Assembly (NCBI GenBank): GCA_963780895.1
Contig: CAWAEG010000007.1
Span: forward strand, 186,001 to 250,000
DNA: 64,000 nt
Origin: DASQFI01 sp963780895
Lineage (GTDB): Bacteria > Acidobacteriota > Vicinamibacteria > Vicinamibacterales > SCN-69-37
Direction of reading: 5' to 3'
Made by a program: the position numbers and the translations under genes. Positions 17,788 through 25,081 of the stretch are shown here, one piece after another. Below the pieces are notes generated by a model. It did not search any database and was not told where the DNA came from. It was given only the letters and a program-made list of their open reading frames with translations. The first letter of the stretch is position 1; each line of letters opens with the position of its first letter.

Positions 17788-18348
17788 TCAACGCACCGGC
17801 TGCATCGTCCATAACACCATTGGGCATGTCGAAGCGGCGCCGGCGCTGTTACTGAACACGATCGTTCCGCTGATCTGCCCGGTCACGAAGGATACGGAAA
17901 TCCTAAGCTCGCCGCTGGCGGTGGCGGCACCGTCGAACTTCACACTGAGGTCGACGGAAGGAAAGCGCGGGTCGGACCACAGTGCGATGCCGCTCACGGA
18001 GCCCTGAACGGGCACGGTCGATCCGCTCGACGCTCCCGCCGCGTCCAGGCGCATGACGAGGTCACCGGCGCCGGTCGTCGAGCGCGCCACCCACTCCGTA
18101 CCCTCCTGTCGTAAGTCGACAGTCGTCTGCATGTTCTTGCCGCCTGGCGGGACACCGATCGGCGAGCACACCTGGATCCGGGGATCGGTCGTCAGATCGA
18201 AGCCGAGCAGCGAAACCAAGTAGCGCCCCTCAGCGAGGGGAAGGCCGATGTCTCCAGGCGCATTCGGTTGATCGGCACAACTTCCCATCGTCCAGGGCAG
18301 AAGGAGCACGAGCCAGAGACGCCATCGGCAGCGGATCGTGTTCGCCAT
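17788..18348 (-). CDS. Hypothetical lipoprotein
   Basis: The 186-residue protein has an N-terminal signal 'LWLVLLLPWTMGSCAD' with a plausible lipobox Cys24. The mature part is a beta-rich domain ('LPLAEGRYLVSLLGFDL', 'GELRISVSFVTGQISGTIVFSN') with Cys61 and Cys178. I recognise no family. The 139 bp between this gene and the DUF885 gene hold a weak inverted repeat (GGCCG/CGGCC just after the DUF885 stop) and nothing else clear. Confidence 0.6.
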   Translation of the reverse strand: MANTIRCRWRLWLVLLLPWTMGSCADQPNAPGDIGLPLAEGRYLVSLLGFDLTTDPRIQVCSPIGVPPGGKNMQTTVDLRQEGTEWVARSTTGAGDLVMRLDAAGASSGSTVPVQGSVSGIALWSDPRFPSVDLSVKFDGAATASGELRISVSFVTGQISGTIVFSNSAGAASTCPMVLWTMQPVR

Positions 18349-18400
18349 ACCGGAGTCGCTAGAGTAACTGAGCGGCGCGAGCGAGCGTGACGGGGGTCCG

Positions 18401-18417
18401 CGGGGGCGAAGCCCCCG
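18401..18417. terminator. GC hairpin beside the tRNA remnant
   Basis: CGGGGGC-GAA-GCCCCCG forms a 7-bp stem with a 3-nt loop. Read on the minus strand it follows the tRNA-Thr 3' fragment by about 10 nt, as a tRNA terminator would. It may be the original terminator of the tRNA before insertion of the island. Confidence 0.45.
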
Positions 18418-18425
18418 GATCTATT

Positions 18426-18471
18426 CTGGAGGCGGCGCGCGGACTTGAACCGCGGACCTGCTGATTACGAA
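18426..18471 (-). repeat. tRNA-Thr 3'-half duplication, candidate left attachment site
   Basis: These 46 nt match 24849-24894 with one mismatch. That segment is the 3' part of the intact tRNA-Thr (part of the anticodon loop through the T arm and acceptor) plus flank. The copy has no 5' half and cannot be a functional tRNA. The orientation is as expected when an element integrates into a tRNA 3' end: intact tRNA on one side, 3' copy on the other. No integrase gene lies between the copies. Confidence 0.75.
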
Positions 18472-18480
18472 CGGCAGGGC

Positions 18481-18515
18481 TTGCAGAGGGTCTTTCAAGT
18501 GGTCATAATGACCAC
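18481..18515 (+). promoter_or_regulatory. Promoter and operator of the toxin-antitoxin operon
   Basis: A -35 TTGCAG (18481-18486) and -10 CATAAT (18504-18509) are 17 bp apart. The perfect palindrome GTGGTCATAATGACCAC (18499-18515) overlaps the -10 and abuts the antitoxin ATG at 18516. Transcription should begin at or within a base or two of the ATG, so the mRNA is predicted to be leaderless and repressible by antitoxin binding. Confidence 0.6.
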
Positions 18516-18803
18516 ATGCCAAAGAACGTCGTCGGCGCCAGGGAATTGAAGGTACGGCTAGGCACCTACCTGCGGCGCGTCCGGCAAGGTCAGAGGCTGG
18601 TGATCACCGATCGCGGACAGCCGATCGCCGAGTTGCGCCCGCTCGGCGGGGAAGCTGGAGCCGAATCGATCCTGGTCGAGTTGGAGGCGAAAGGCGTCAT
18701 CACTCGCCCAACTAGGAAGGGGCTCATGCCGTTTCGCCCGATCGACAACCGGGGCGGACAGCTATCGACAGCCGTGGTCGAAGATCGCGATGATCGCATC
18801 TGA
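18516..18803 (+). CDS. Phd/YefM-type antitoxin
   Basis: The 95-residue protein opens MPKNVVGARELKVRLGTYL and has the Phd/YefM N-terminal DNA-binding core ('VRQGQRLVITDRGQPIAELRPL'). The C-terminal part (about 50-95) should wrap and neutralise the toxin. Its TGA overlaps the toxin ATG by one base (TGATG), so translation is coupled. The operator palindrome directly before the ATG suggests autoregulation. Confidence 0.88.
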   Translation: MPKNVVGARELKVRLGTYLRRVRQGQRLVITDRGQPIAELRPLGGEAGAESILVELEAKGVITRPTRKGLMPFRPIDNRGGQLSTAVVEDRDDRI

Positions 18804-19219
18804 TGCGGTACTTCGACGCCAGTGCCCTTGCGAAGCGCTACGTTCGCGAGAGGGGCAGCGTGAAGGTCCGTCGGCTCCTGTCGTCAGACTTGGCGGCCAC
18901 GAGCCGGTATTCGGCGGTGGAGATCGCTTCGGCTCTGGCGCGCCGTACGCGAGAAGGGGCGATCTCACCTGGCGATCGCGAGCGGACACTCAATGCGCTC
19001 CAGGCGGATCTGAGCGCCATGCTCATTGTCGAGCTGACGTCCGAAGTCGTCATTCGGGCCCAGGCTTTGCTGCAGCGGCACTCGCTTCGTGGAGGCGATG
19101 CCGTCCAACTTGCCAGCTGCCTGAATCTCCGAGAGGAACTTGAGGACGAAGTGGTCCTCGTCGCGTTCGACGACCGACTACTTGCCGCGGCACGCAAGGA
19201 GAAAGCGGCGATTATCTGA
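18803..19219 (+). CDS. vapC: VapC-type PIN-domain ribonuclease toxin
   Basis: The 138-residue PIN protein has the conserved acidic residues D5 ('MRYFDASALAKRY'), E40 ('RYSAVEIASALAR'), D99 ('LRGGDAVQLASC') and D123 ('VAFDDRLLAAA'), so the Mg2+-dependent nuclease site looks intact. VapC toxins cleave tRNA or rRNA when free of antitoxin. A decayed second copy of the gene's first ~110 bp lies at 24641-24755, at the other edge of the presumed island. Confidence 0.9.
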   Translation: MRYFDASALAKRYVRERGSVKVRRLLSSDLAATSRYSAVEIASALARRTREGAISPGDRERTLNALQADLSAMLIVELTSEVVIRAQALLQRHSLRGGDAVQLASCLNLREELEDEVVLVAFDDRLLAAARKEKAAII

Positions 19220-19835
19220 GTCCGGCTCGTGCGAATCGGTGCGTGCGTGCGGTGGAGTGAGGCTTGCCGACGCCCGACTCGCATTCTGGTGAAGCTCAGA
19301 GAGGAACCGATGGCTGGGCTCACGCGAACCGTTGGCTTGGAGATTCTCGAACGTCTGCGGCAGCTCAAGAAGGGCGAGCATGGCCGCATTATCAATACGC
19401 GTGCAGTCGCCAACATCCGAAGGCGAACGGTCTCTCGTAGTTTCTGAGGATCTCTGTCAGCGATCGCTAGCCACTCCCGCGCGAGAATGAAGCCGTTCGG
19501 CATTTCATCCGCCGCGACCGGATCGTGCCGACACGAGCTCGACTCGGTGCCGGCCGAGTTGATCTGCATGCACGACGAAAGGAGAGCCGCACCAATGAGG
19601 CGCCCATTTCTTCGTTCGCGCAGCTGGCCCGCAAGCGTCGGCCCGACGATGTATCCATGACGACGTAGTCGGGTCGACGTCGTCGAGCGTGCGGACATTC
19701 GGATGATTAGACCAGGCGCGGCAATGGCGCGCGCTTCACGCTGGAACCGATCGTCGAGGGCGACCTTAGCCAAGGCTCCTCGGGAACGGTGGATCGCGAC
19801 CGCAGCGTCGGAGGCGGTAGAATTCACTTCTCCCC
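19220..19835. other. 616-bp stretch without a convincing gene
   Basis: No frame in this stretch shows both a plausible start and family-like composition. Short frames occur on both strands (for example 19229-19447 on + and one from 19827 on -). They are Arg/Ser-rich and look like shadows or remnants of decayed genes. The lower gene density fits recombination scars inside an island. The last ~60 bp should carry the promoter of the module that starts at 19836. Confidence 0.5.
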
Positions 19836-20702
19836 ATGACAGACAGGGCAGGCCTTACCCGCGCTTTCCTGGTGTTCGGCGCGTTCCTGCTCATTGCGTC
19901 CGGCCAGCGTCATCTCGCGGCCGGCCTCGCGCAACAGACTGATGCGGCGACCGTTCCGGTCGTCCAAGGGGACTGGTTCGTCTACATCGGGAACGAGGCG
20001 CCCAAGAAGGTCGAGGCTGGGAAGTGGTATCCCGCGCAGGCCGTTATTCGTGTGCAGGCCCCGTCGAAGTCGAGCCTTATCGTTCTCTTCGACCGCAATC
20101 TGAAAGAGATTGTGAACCGGCGCTGCGGCGACTCGCTCAACGAATGCGTCCGCCCGATCGTCGTGCCGCAGCCGATCGTGAGGACCTCGGTCCTCGAGCG
20201 AAGCGCCGTATTCTTTCACGCTGCCTACACGTCGTTGTTCGAGAGCCATTGGCGATCGTCTCTTGCCGAGGTCCGCACATCGTCGCTCGATCTGGATGAC
20301 GGCGTGGTCGAGCTGGCGCGGGACGGCCGTGTTGATCTCGGGCCGAGTCTGCACGCGTTGCCTCCGGGGGAAGTGGTCGTCGAGTTCTGGCCGATCGATC
20401 GCCGTGGGGCGCCAGGTTCCAGTGCAGTCCTCAAGCTCACGATCAGGTCAACGCCTTCCGCCGGCTGGACGGCTCGCGGCATCCGGGCCGGGCTGTACGA
20501 GCTGCGCGTCGTCGGTCTGAATTCGCTTCAGGTGAGCGGTGCGACGGCGTGGGTCCTGGTCGTGAATCCGGATCGGGCGGCCGCCGCACGGATGATCTAC
20601 CGTGACGCGGTCGCGATTGCACGACAGTGGCCGCGCGATGTACCACAGGGAACGGTTCAGGCCTTCCTCCGTGCCTGTCTGACGCGGCTCTCGACGCCAT
20701 GA
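19836..20702 (+). CDS. Exported protein of unknown family, first gene of CHASE2-CHAT module
   Basis: The 288-residue protein has an N-terminal signal/anchor (residues 8-30, 'RAFLVFGAFLLIASG'). A beta-rich domain follows ('GDWFVYIGNEAPKKV', 'PSKSSLIVLFDRNLKEIV', 'LPPGEVVVEFWPI', 'AGLYELRVVGL'), with a helical tail ('IYRDAVAIARQWPRD'). Cys97 and Cys104 in 'RRCGDSLNECVRP' could form a disulfide. I do not recognise the family. The stop overlaps the next gene's start by 4 nt (ATGA), showing translational coupling, so the product probably acts with the CHASE2 sensor, perhaps as its extracytoplasmic partner. Confidence 0.7.
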   Translation: MTDRAGLTRAFLVFGAFLLIASGQRHLAAGLAQQTDAATVPVVQGDWFVYIGNEAPKKVEAGKWYPAQAVIRVQAPSKSSLIVLFDRNLKEIVNRRCGDSLNECVRPIVVPQPIVRTSVLERSAVFFHAAYTSLFESHWRSSLAEVRTSSLDLDDGVVELARDGRVDLGPSLHALPPGEVVVEFWPIDRRGAPGSSAVLKLTIRSTPSAGWTARGIRAGLYELRVVGLNSLQVSGATAWVLVVNPDRAAAARMIYRDAVAIARQWPRDVPQGTVQAFLRACLTRLSTP

Positions 20703-21929
20703 AGCGACGGTCGCGCCGGCGGCGTCCGCCGAAGAGCTCGACCGGAAGCCGGAAGACACGCATGACCGCTCCTGGTCCAGCGACGCGGCTTCCGCTGTGG
20801 AGGCGCCTCGTTCGCTCGTTCATCCTTTTCGCGGCGGCCAGCGTCCTGGCAGTCGCGCTCGGCAGATTCGGTCCTGTTCACGCTATCGAGCCGTTGGTGA
20901 TCGACGGACTGGCCGCGCTGTCGTCGCAAGCCACGAGCACCGACGTCGTCGCCGTCGAGGTCACTGACGAGGATTACGAGCGTGTGTTCGGCGGGAGGAG
21001 TCCGCTCGACCCGGATAACCTGAGTGAGCTCATCACGAAGATTTCCAGACAGGAGCCTGTCGCCATCGGCGTGGACATCAACACCCGCGATGCCGTCTTT
21101 CGAGACATGCGGCTCGACCCGAGCTGGGTCCCGATCGTCTGGTCGCGTGAAGTCATCAACGACGAGCCTCAGGATGTCCTTGGCGGTCGCGACGTGTCGA
21201 AGAGTACCTCGCGAGTCGGGAATTCCCCACGTGCTCCAGGACGAGGCTGACGGCGTCGAACGGGCCTATACGAGGCTGGTGGAGACCGCGATCGGCCCGG
21301 AGCCCTCTTTTACCTGGGTGATGTTTCAGCGGAAGCGGCCTGAGGAAGCCAAGGCCATCTGCGTTGCGCCGGCGAAGACTCGCGAGTGCCTGGGCCCACG
21401 CTTGATCGACTTTCGATGGTCCCAGGCCAACGCACCATGCAAGAGAGTGACGGCCTCGCAGGTGTGGACCGAACGTTTTGCGAACGACTGCGGGACCAGT
21501 CCATTCAACAAGAAGCTCGTGATCCTCGGCGGATCGTATCGGCGCCAGGATCGGCATCTGACCCCGTTGGGTGAGATGAGCGGGTGGGAACTGCTTGCCA
21601 ACACAATCGAGGCCGAGGTGTCGACGGGGGGTCGGGTGCCGTCCTATCCGCCACGGGCCGCAATCTATCTGTTCGAGATCTTCGAGGTGATTGGGCTGAC
21701 GCTGCTGTTTCATTTATTGCCGTTTCGCTGGGCCGTCGTGGCGAGTCTGGGCCTTGGCCTCGCAGTCGTTGCGGGCTTCGTTTTGCTGGGCTACCCTGCA
21801 AACCTCTTGATTCTGTTCGCCGGCATCATGGTCTTCATCGTGCTGGTGGAAATCACTGTGCACTTCAGGCACACACTGGTGATCCGCGCCTATGACGCCC
21901 TTGGAACCAACGCCTCTCCGCCGCACTGA
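20699..21929 (+). CDS. CHASE2-domain membrane sensor, frame-broken
   Basis: The N-terminal part has a membrane helix ('LVRSFILFAAASVLAVALG') and a CHASE2-like domain: 'DGLAALSSQATSTDVVAVEV', 'ELITKISRQEPVAIGVDI'. The second part, in another frame, has 'NKKLVILGGSYRRQDRHLTP', 'MSGWELLANTIEAEV' and three C-terminal membrane helices, the classic CHASE2 layout. The break lies between about 21185 and 21225. CHASE2 is an extracytoplasmic sensor fold usually joined to kinases or cyclases. Here no effector is fused, but the CHAT protease gene overlaps its 3' end by 38 nt. Either the break is an assembly error or the sensor is dead. Confidence 0.72.
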
Positions 21930-24603
21930 ATCGGAACACGGCGTTCGCGCCCTTCAGCGCACGAGGCTCGGGATTGCCGGCGCGCTGCTGGCGCTGGCGG
22001 CACTGACACACGCCGGAAGTCCGGCGACGACCGCTCTCTACGCGCAGCGGCGTACGCAGGCCACCGAAGCGGAGTTTCAGGCCCTGTCCCGCCGCGTTGA
22101 ACAGATATCCAAAACGGGTGATCTCTCCCAGCTCGTGCCGCTTCAGGAGCAAGTGCTGAACCTGGCGCGGCAGCTGTACGGCGAGGATCACATCCACACC
22201 GGTATCGCGAAGGTCCGGCTGGCGCAGCTCTACTATCGCAACGGCCATCTCGACAAACCCATCGAATCGCTCTACCGCGAGGCGATCAAGACGTTCGCCG
22301 CGCGCATGGGCGCCGACAGCTCATACGTGGCCGAGACGCGCAACTCCCTGGGCGCGCATTTCGCGGATTCCGGGCAGTACGCACTCGCGCAGGAGGAGTA
22401 TTCCGCCGCAATCAAGATCTACCAACGACTCAAGGACCAGGATGGCGTGTCGGTGGCGCGAGAAAACCTCGCCACCGCGCTCGCGCAGCAGGGTTTCGAG
22501 AAGGAAGCGCTGCAGATCTACCAGGAGGAGCTCAAGTACAGAACAGGCAGGTACGGACGCGCCAGCTGGACCGTTGCGAGCCTCACGAGTGCGGTGTCGA
22601 TTCAGTATTCACACTTGGGAGATCTGGTACGCGCCGAGCTGTATGCACGACAAGCCCTGGAGATCTCGACGGCGCTCAACCGCAACGTCCGGCCGACCGA
22701 GTTCGTGAGAAATCTGTCGTTCGTCCTCCGCGATCAGGGAAAGTACGCCGAAGCCGAGCGGCTCACCCGAGAACTGCTCAAGGAAGCGGAGACGCGGCGA
22801 GGCCAGGACAACTACGAGGTCGCGGCGCGCGCACACGAGCTCGCCACCCTGCGGGGCGAGCAAGGCGCCTGGACCGAGGCGGTGGCGCTCTTCGACCGTG
22901 GCCTCCAGTTAGATCGAAAAAACCTGGCCCGGACGATGGCGGGAATGTCGGATGCCCAGCAGCTCAGTTTCCTGCGGCCCGCGGTCGTGGGATTGAACTC
23001 CACGCTGTCTCTTGCCATCGCCAGGCCGACGGACCCGGCCGTTGTGCCGTATGTCACGTCGTGGCTCTTGAACGGCAAAGCCATGAGCAACGAGGCGCTC
23101 GCGGAACGTGTGCTGCTCACGCGTGACCGGTCAAATCCTCAACTGAGCGCTGTCGTCGATCGACTGGTGGCCGTTCGGCGGCGGCTGGGCCAGCTGACGT
23201 TTTCGGCGACGGGATCGCCCGACGCGGAAATGAGTCGCCTCATGCAGGAAGAGCGCGAACTGACCGTGCGCGTCAGTACCCAGCGTCGGGCGTTGTCCGA
23301 TCAATGGATAGACCAGGCGGCAGTCCGTCGCGCCATCCCGGGCGAGTCGGTGTTGATCGAGTTCGCTCGAATCACCGTCAGGGAGTATGGCGTTCCGCCC
23401 GCTCGGCGGCGTCCGCATGACAACTACATCGCGCTGATCATCCCGCCGGCCGGCGCACGCGCGATTCAATTCGTCGATTTGGGCGAAGCCGCACCGATCG
23501 AAACGGCGATTGCCGGTATCCAGACAAACCTCAAGGCGTTCCAGAACACAGCGGCGCGGGGACTGTCGGCGCAGGTTGAGCGTGACGCCGAGAACCAGTT
23601 TCGTGTGCAGTCCGCCTCATTGGCGAAGCTCGTCGTCGAGCCGCTACTCGCGCGCGCCGGCGATGCGCGACACTGGATCATCAGCCCAGACGCCGACCTG
23701 TGGTCGGTGCCGTGGTCTGGGATGTGGGTCCCGAGTCGGAATCAATACCTGGTCGAAAGCCGCACGCTGTCGTACGTCGTGACTGGTCGTGACTTGCTAC
23801 GGCCGATGAGCCCCCCCGCGACTGGTGCGCCGCTGATTCTCGCTAACCCCGACTACGATCTGGCGGGCCCGGAAAACGGCGCGCCGTCGGCGGCGGCGAG
23901 AGACGCCCGTAGCGCGTATGCTCGGGCGATTCGTTCGCTCATTCCGCAGGGGCGGTTCGGACCCCTGCCCGAGACCGCGACCGAAGCCAGGGGCATCGCC
24001 CCCAGCATCCGGACGTACGCGAAAGCCGAACCGACGATTCTTCTCGGCAGAGAGGCGCGCAAAGGCGCCTTTGAGACCGCGCGGCGACCGCGGGTCCTGG
24101 TCTTGAGCACGCACGGCTTTTTCTATCCGACCACGGCCAAGCCAGGGCAAGGGCACCTTCTCGAGAATCCGCTGCTCCGATGTGGCGTGGTGCTGGCTGG
24201 GTGCAACCGGCGCGGGCCGGCGCCGCCCGAGGCGGACAACGGGATTCTCACGGGATTGGAGGTGCTGAGCGCCGATTTGGTTGGGACCGATCTGGTCGTG
24301 TTGAGCGCATGTCAGACCGGCCTCGGCGACGTCCATTCCGGCCAGAGCGCGGCCGGACTCCGCCAGGCGTTCCAACTCGCGGGCGCGCAGACGGTGCTGG
24401 CATCGCTCTGGGCCGTGCCCTCGGCGGAGACCACGCAGTTGATGATCGACTTCTTCGCCAACCTGGCGGCGGGACAGGACAAACGAACAGCCTTGGCCAA
24501 GGCCCAGCTGAAGCTTCTCAACGCGCGTCGTGGGCCGGGCGCGACCGGACCGGCCCACCCGTTCTTCTGGGGAACGTTCACGTTGACCGGCCGAGTTCAG
24601 TAA
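21892..24603 (+). CDS. TPR-CHAT caspase-like protease
   Basis: The 903-residue protein has a hydrophobic N-terminal segment (about 25-50), suggesting export or anchoring. Tetratricopeptide-type repeats cover about 60-360 ('TGIAKVRLAQLYYRNGHLDK', 'SLGAHFADSGQYALAQEEY', 'LRDQGKYAEAERLTREL'). The C-terminal CHAT domain (about 590-900) has the catalytic dyad H741 in 'LVLSTHGFF' and C807 in 'VVLSACQTGLGD', plus 'GLRQAFQLAGAQTVLASLW' and the terminal 'HPFFWGTFTLTG'. CHAT is a caspase-like cysteine protease fold. The dyad is intact. It overlaps the CHASE2 gene, so signalling from sensor to protease is inferred. Confidence 0.9.
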   Translation: MTPLEPTPLRRTESEHGVRALQRTRLGIAGALLALAALTHAGSPATTALYAQRRTQATEAEFQALSRRVEQISKTGDLSQLVPLQEQVLNLARQLYGEDHIHTGIAKVRLAQLYYRNGHLDKPIESLYREAIKTFAARMGADSSYVAETRNSLGAHFADSGQYALAQEEYSAAIKIYQRLKDQDGVSVARENLATALAQQGFEKEALQIYQEELKYRTGRYGRASWTVASLTSAVSIQYSHLGDLVRAELYARQALEISTALNRNVRPTEFVRNLSFVLRDQGKYAEAERLTRELLKEAETRRGQDNYEVAARAHELATLRGEQGAWTEAVALFDRGLQLDRKNLARTMAGMSDAQQLSFLRPAVVGLNSTLSLAIARPTDPAVVPYVTSWLLNGKAMSNEALAERVLLTRDRSNPQLSAVVDRLVAVRRRLGQLTFSATGSPDAEMSRLMQEERELTVRVSTQRRALSDQWIDQAAVRRAIPGESVLIEFARITVREYGVPPARRRPHDNYIALIIPPAGARAIQFVDLGEAAPIETAIAGIQTNLKAFQNTAARGLSAQVERDAENQFRVQSASLAKLVVEPLLARAGDARHWIISPDADLWSVPWSGMWVPSRNQYLVESRTLSYVVTGRDLLRPMSPPATGAPLILANPDYDLAGPENGAPSAAARDARSAYARAIRSLIPQGRFGPLPETATEARGIAPSIRTYAKAEPTILLGREARKGAFETARRPRVLVLSTHGFFYPTTAKPGQGHLLENPLLRCGVVLAGCNRRGPAPPEADNGILTGLEVLSADLVGTDLVVLSACQTGLGDVHSGQSAAGLRQAFQLAGAQTVLASLWAVPSAETTQLMIDFFANLAAGQDKRTALAKAQLKLLNARRGPGATGPAHPFFWGTFTLTGRVQ

Positions 24604-24640
24604 CAGGCGTGCAGCACCTGTGAGTCTGCGAGGATCGCCG

Positions 24641-24755
24641 CTGATGCGGTACTTCGACGCCAGCGCCCTCGCGAAGCGTCATGTTCGCGAGAAGGGCAGC
24701 GTGAAGATCCGCTCCTGTCATCGGACTTGTCAGCGACGACCCGGTATTCGACAGA
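24641..24755 (+). pseudogene. Remnant of a second vapC toxin gene
   Basis: About 110 bp from CTGATGCGGTACTTCGACGCC onward match the start of vapC at 18801, at roughly 80-85 percent identity by eye. A 4-bp deletion destroys the frame after ~25 codons and the homology ends near 24755. The fragment lies just inside the right boundary of the presumed island, mirroring the intact copy just inside the left boundary. Confidence 0.75.
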
Positions 24756-24852
24756 GCAGCCATTAGGCTTCCAGTGTTACCTATCTGTTCCCTTGCGCGA
24801 GGATCGCGTGAGGTTAGTTGGCCCCAGGCATGGATTCTTCTAGGAAATCTGG

Positions 24853-24925
24853 AGCCGGCGCGCGGACTTGAACCGCGGACCTGCTGATTACGAATCAGCT
24901 GCTCTACCAACTGAGCTACGCCGGC
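24853..24925 (-). tRNA. tRNA-Thr (anticodon CGT)
   Basis: The minus strand folds as a cloverleaf. The acceptor GCCGGCG pairs with CGCCGGC, and the D arm contains AGCTCAGTTGGTAGAGC. The anticodon stem GCTGA/TCAGC encloses TTCGTAA with anticodon CGT, and the T arm contains GGTTCAAGTCC. The discriminator base is T and CCA is not encoded. Its 3' half is repeated at 18426-18471. Confidence 0.95.
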
Positions 24926-25081
24926 GGCGGGAACAACCGCCAAGGGTACCACACCCGGGCGGTCCCTAATCCGTGGATGGATCGGGCGGCACCTTGGGCA
25001 GATCCTCATCAGCCCGCCTTGGTCTTGCCACGCCTCCGAGCCCTGCGCCCTTAAGCCTTTGAAGTGCGTTTCAGAATGGAG

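Noticed and set aside
19703..19942. Short plus-strand frame overlapping the start of the exported-protein gene
   Set aside because: It has no domain or ribosome site and overlaps a better gene in another frame.
24578..25009. 143-codon frame containing 'GVAQLVEQLIRNQQVRGS'
   Set aside because: This is the familiar false protein made by translating a tRNA gene; the tRNA-Thr cloverleaf explains it.
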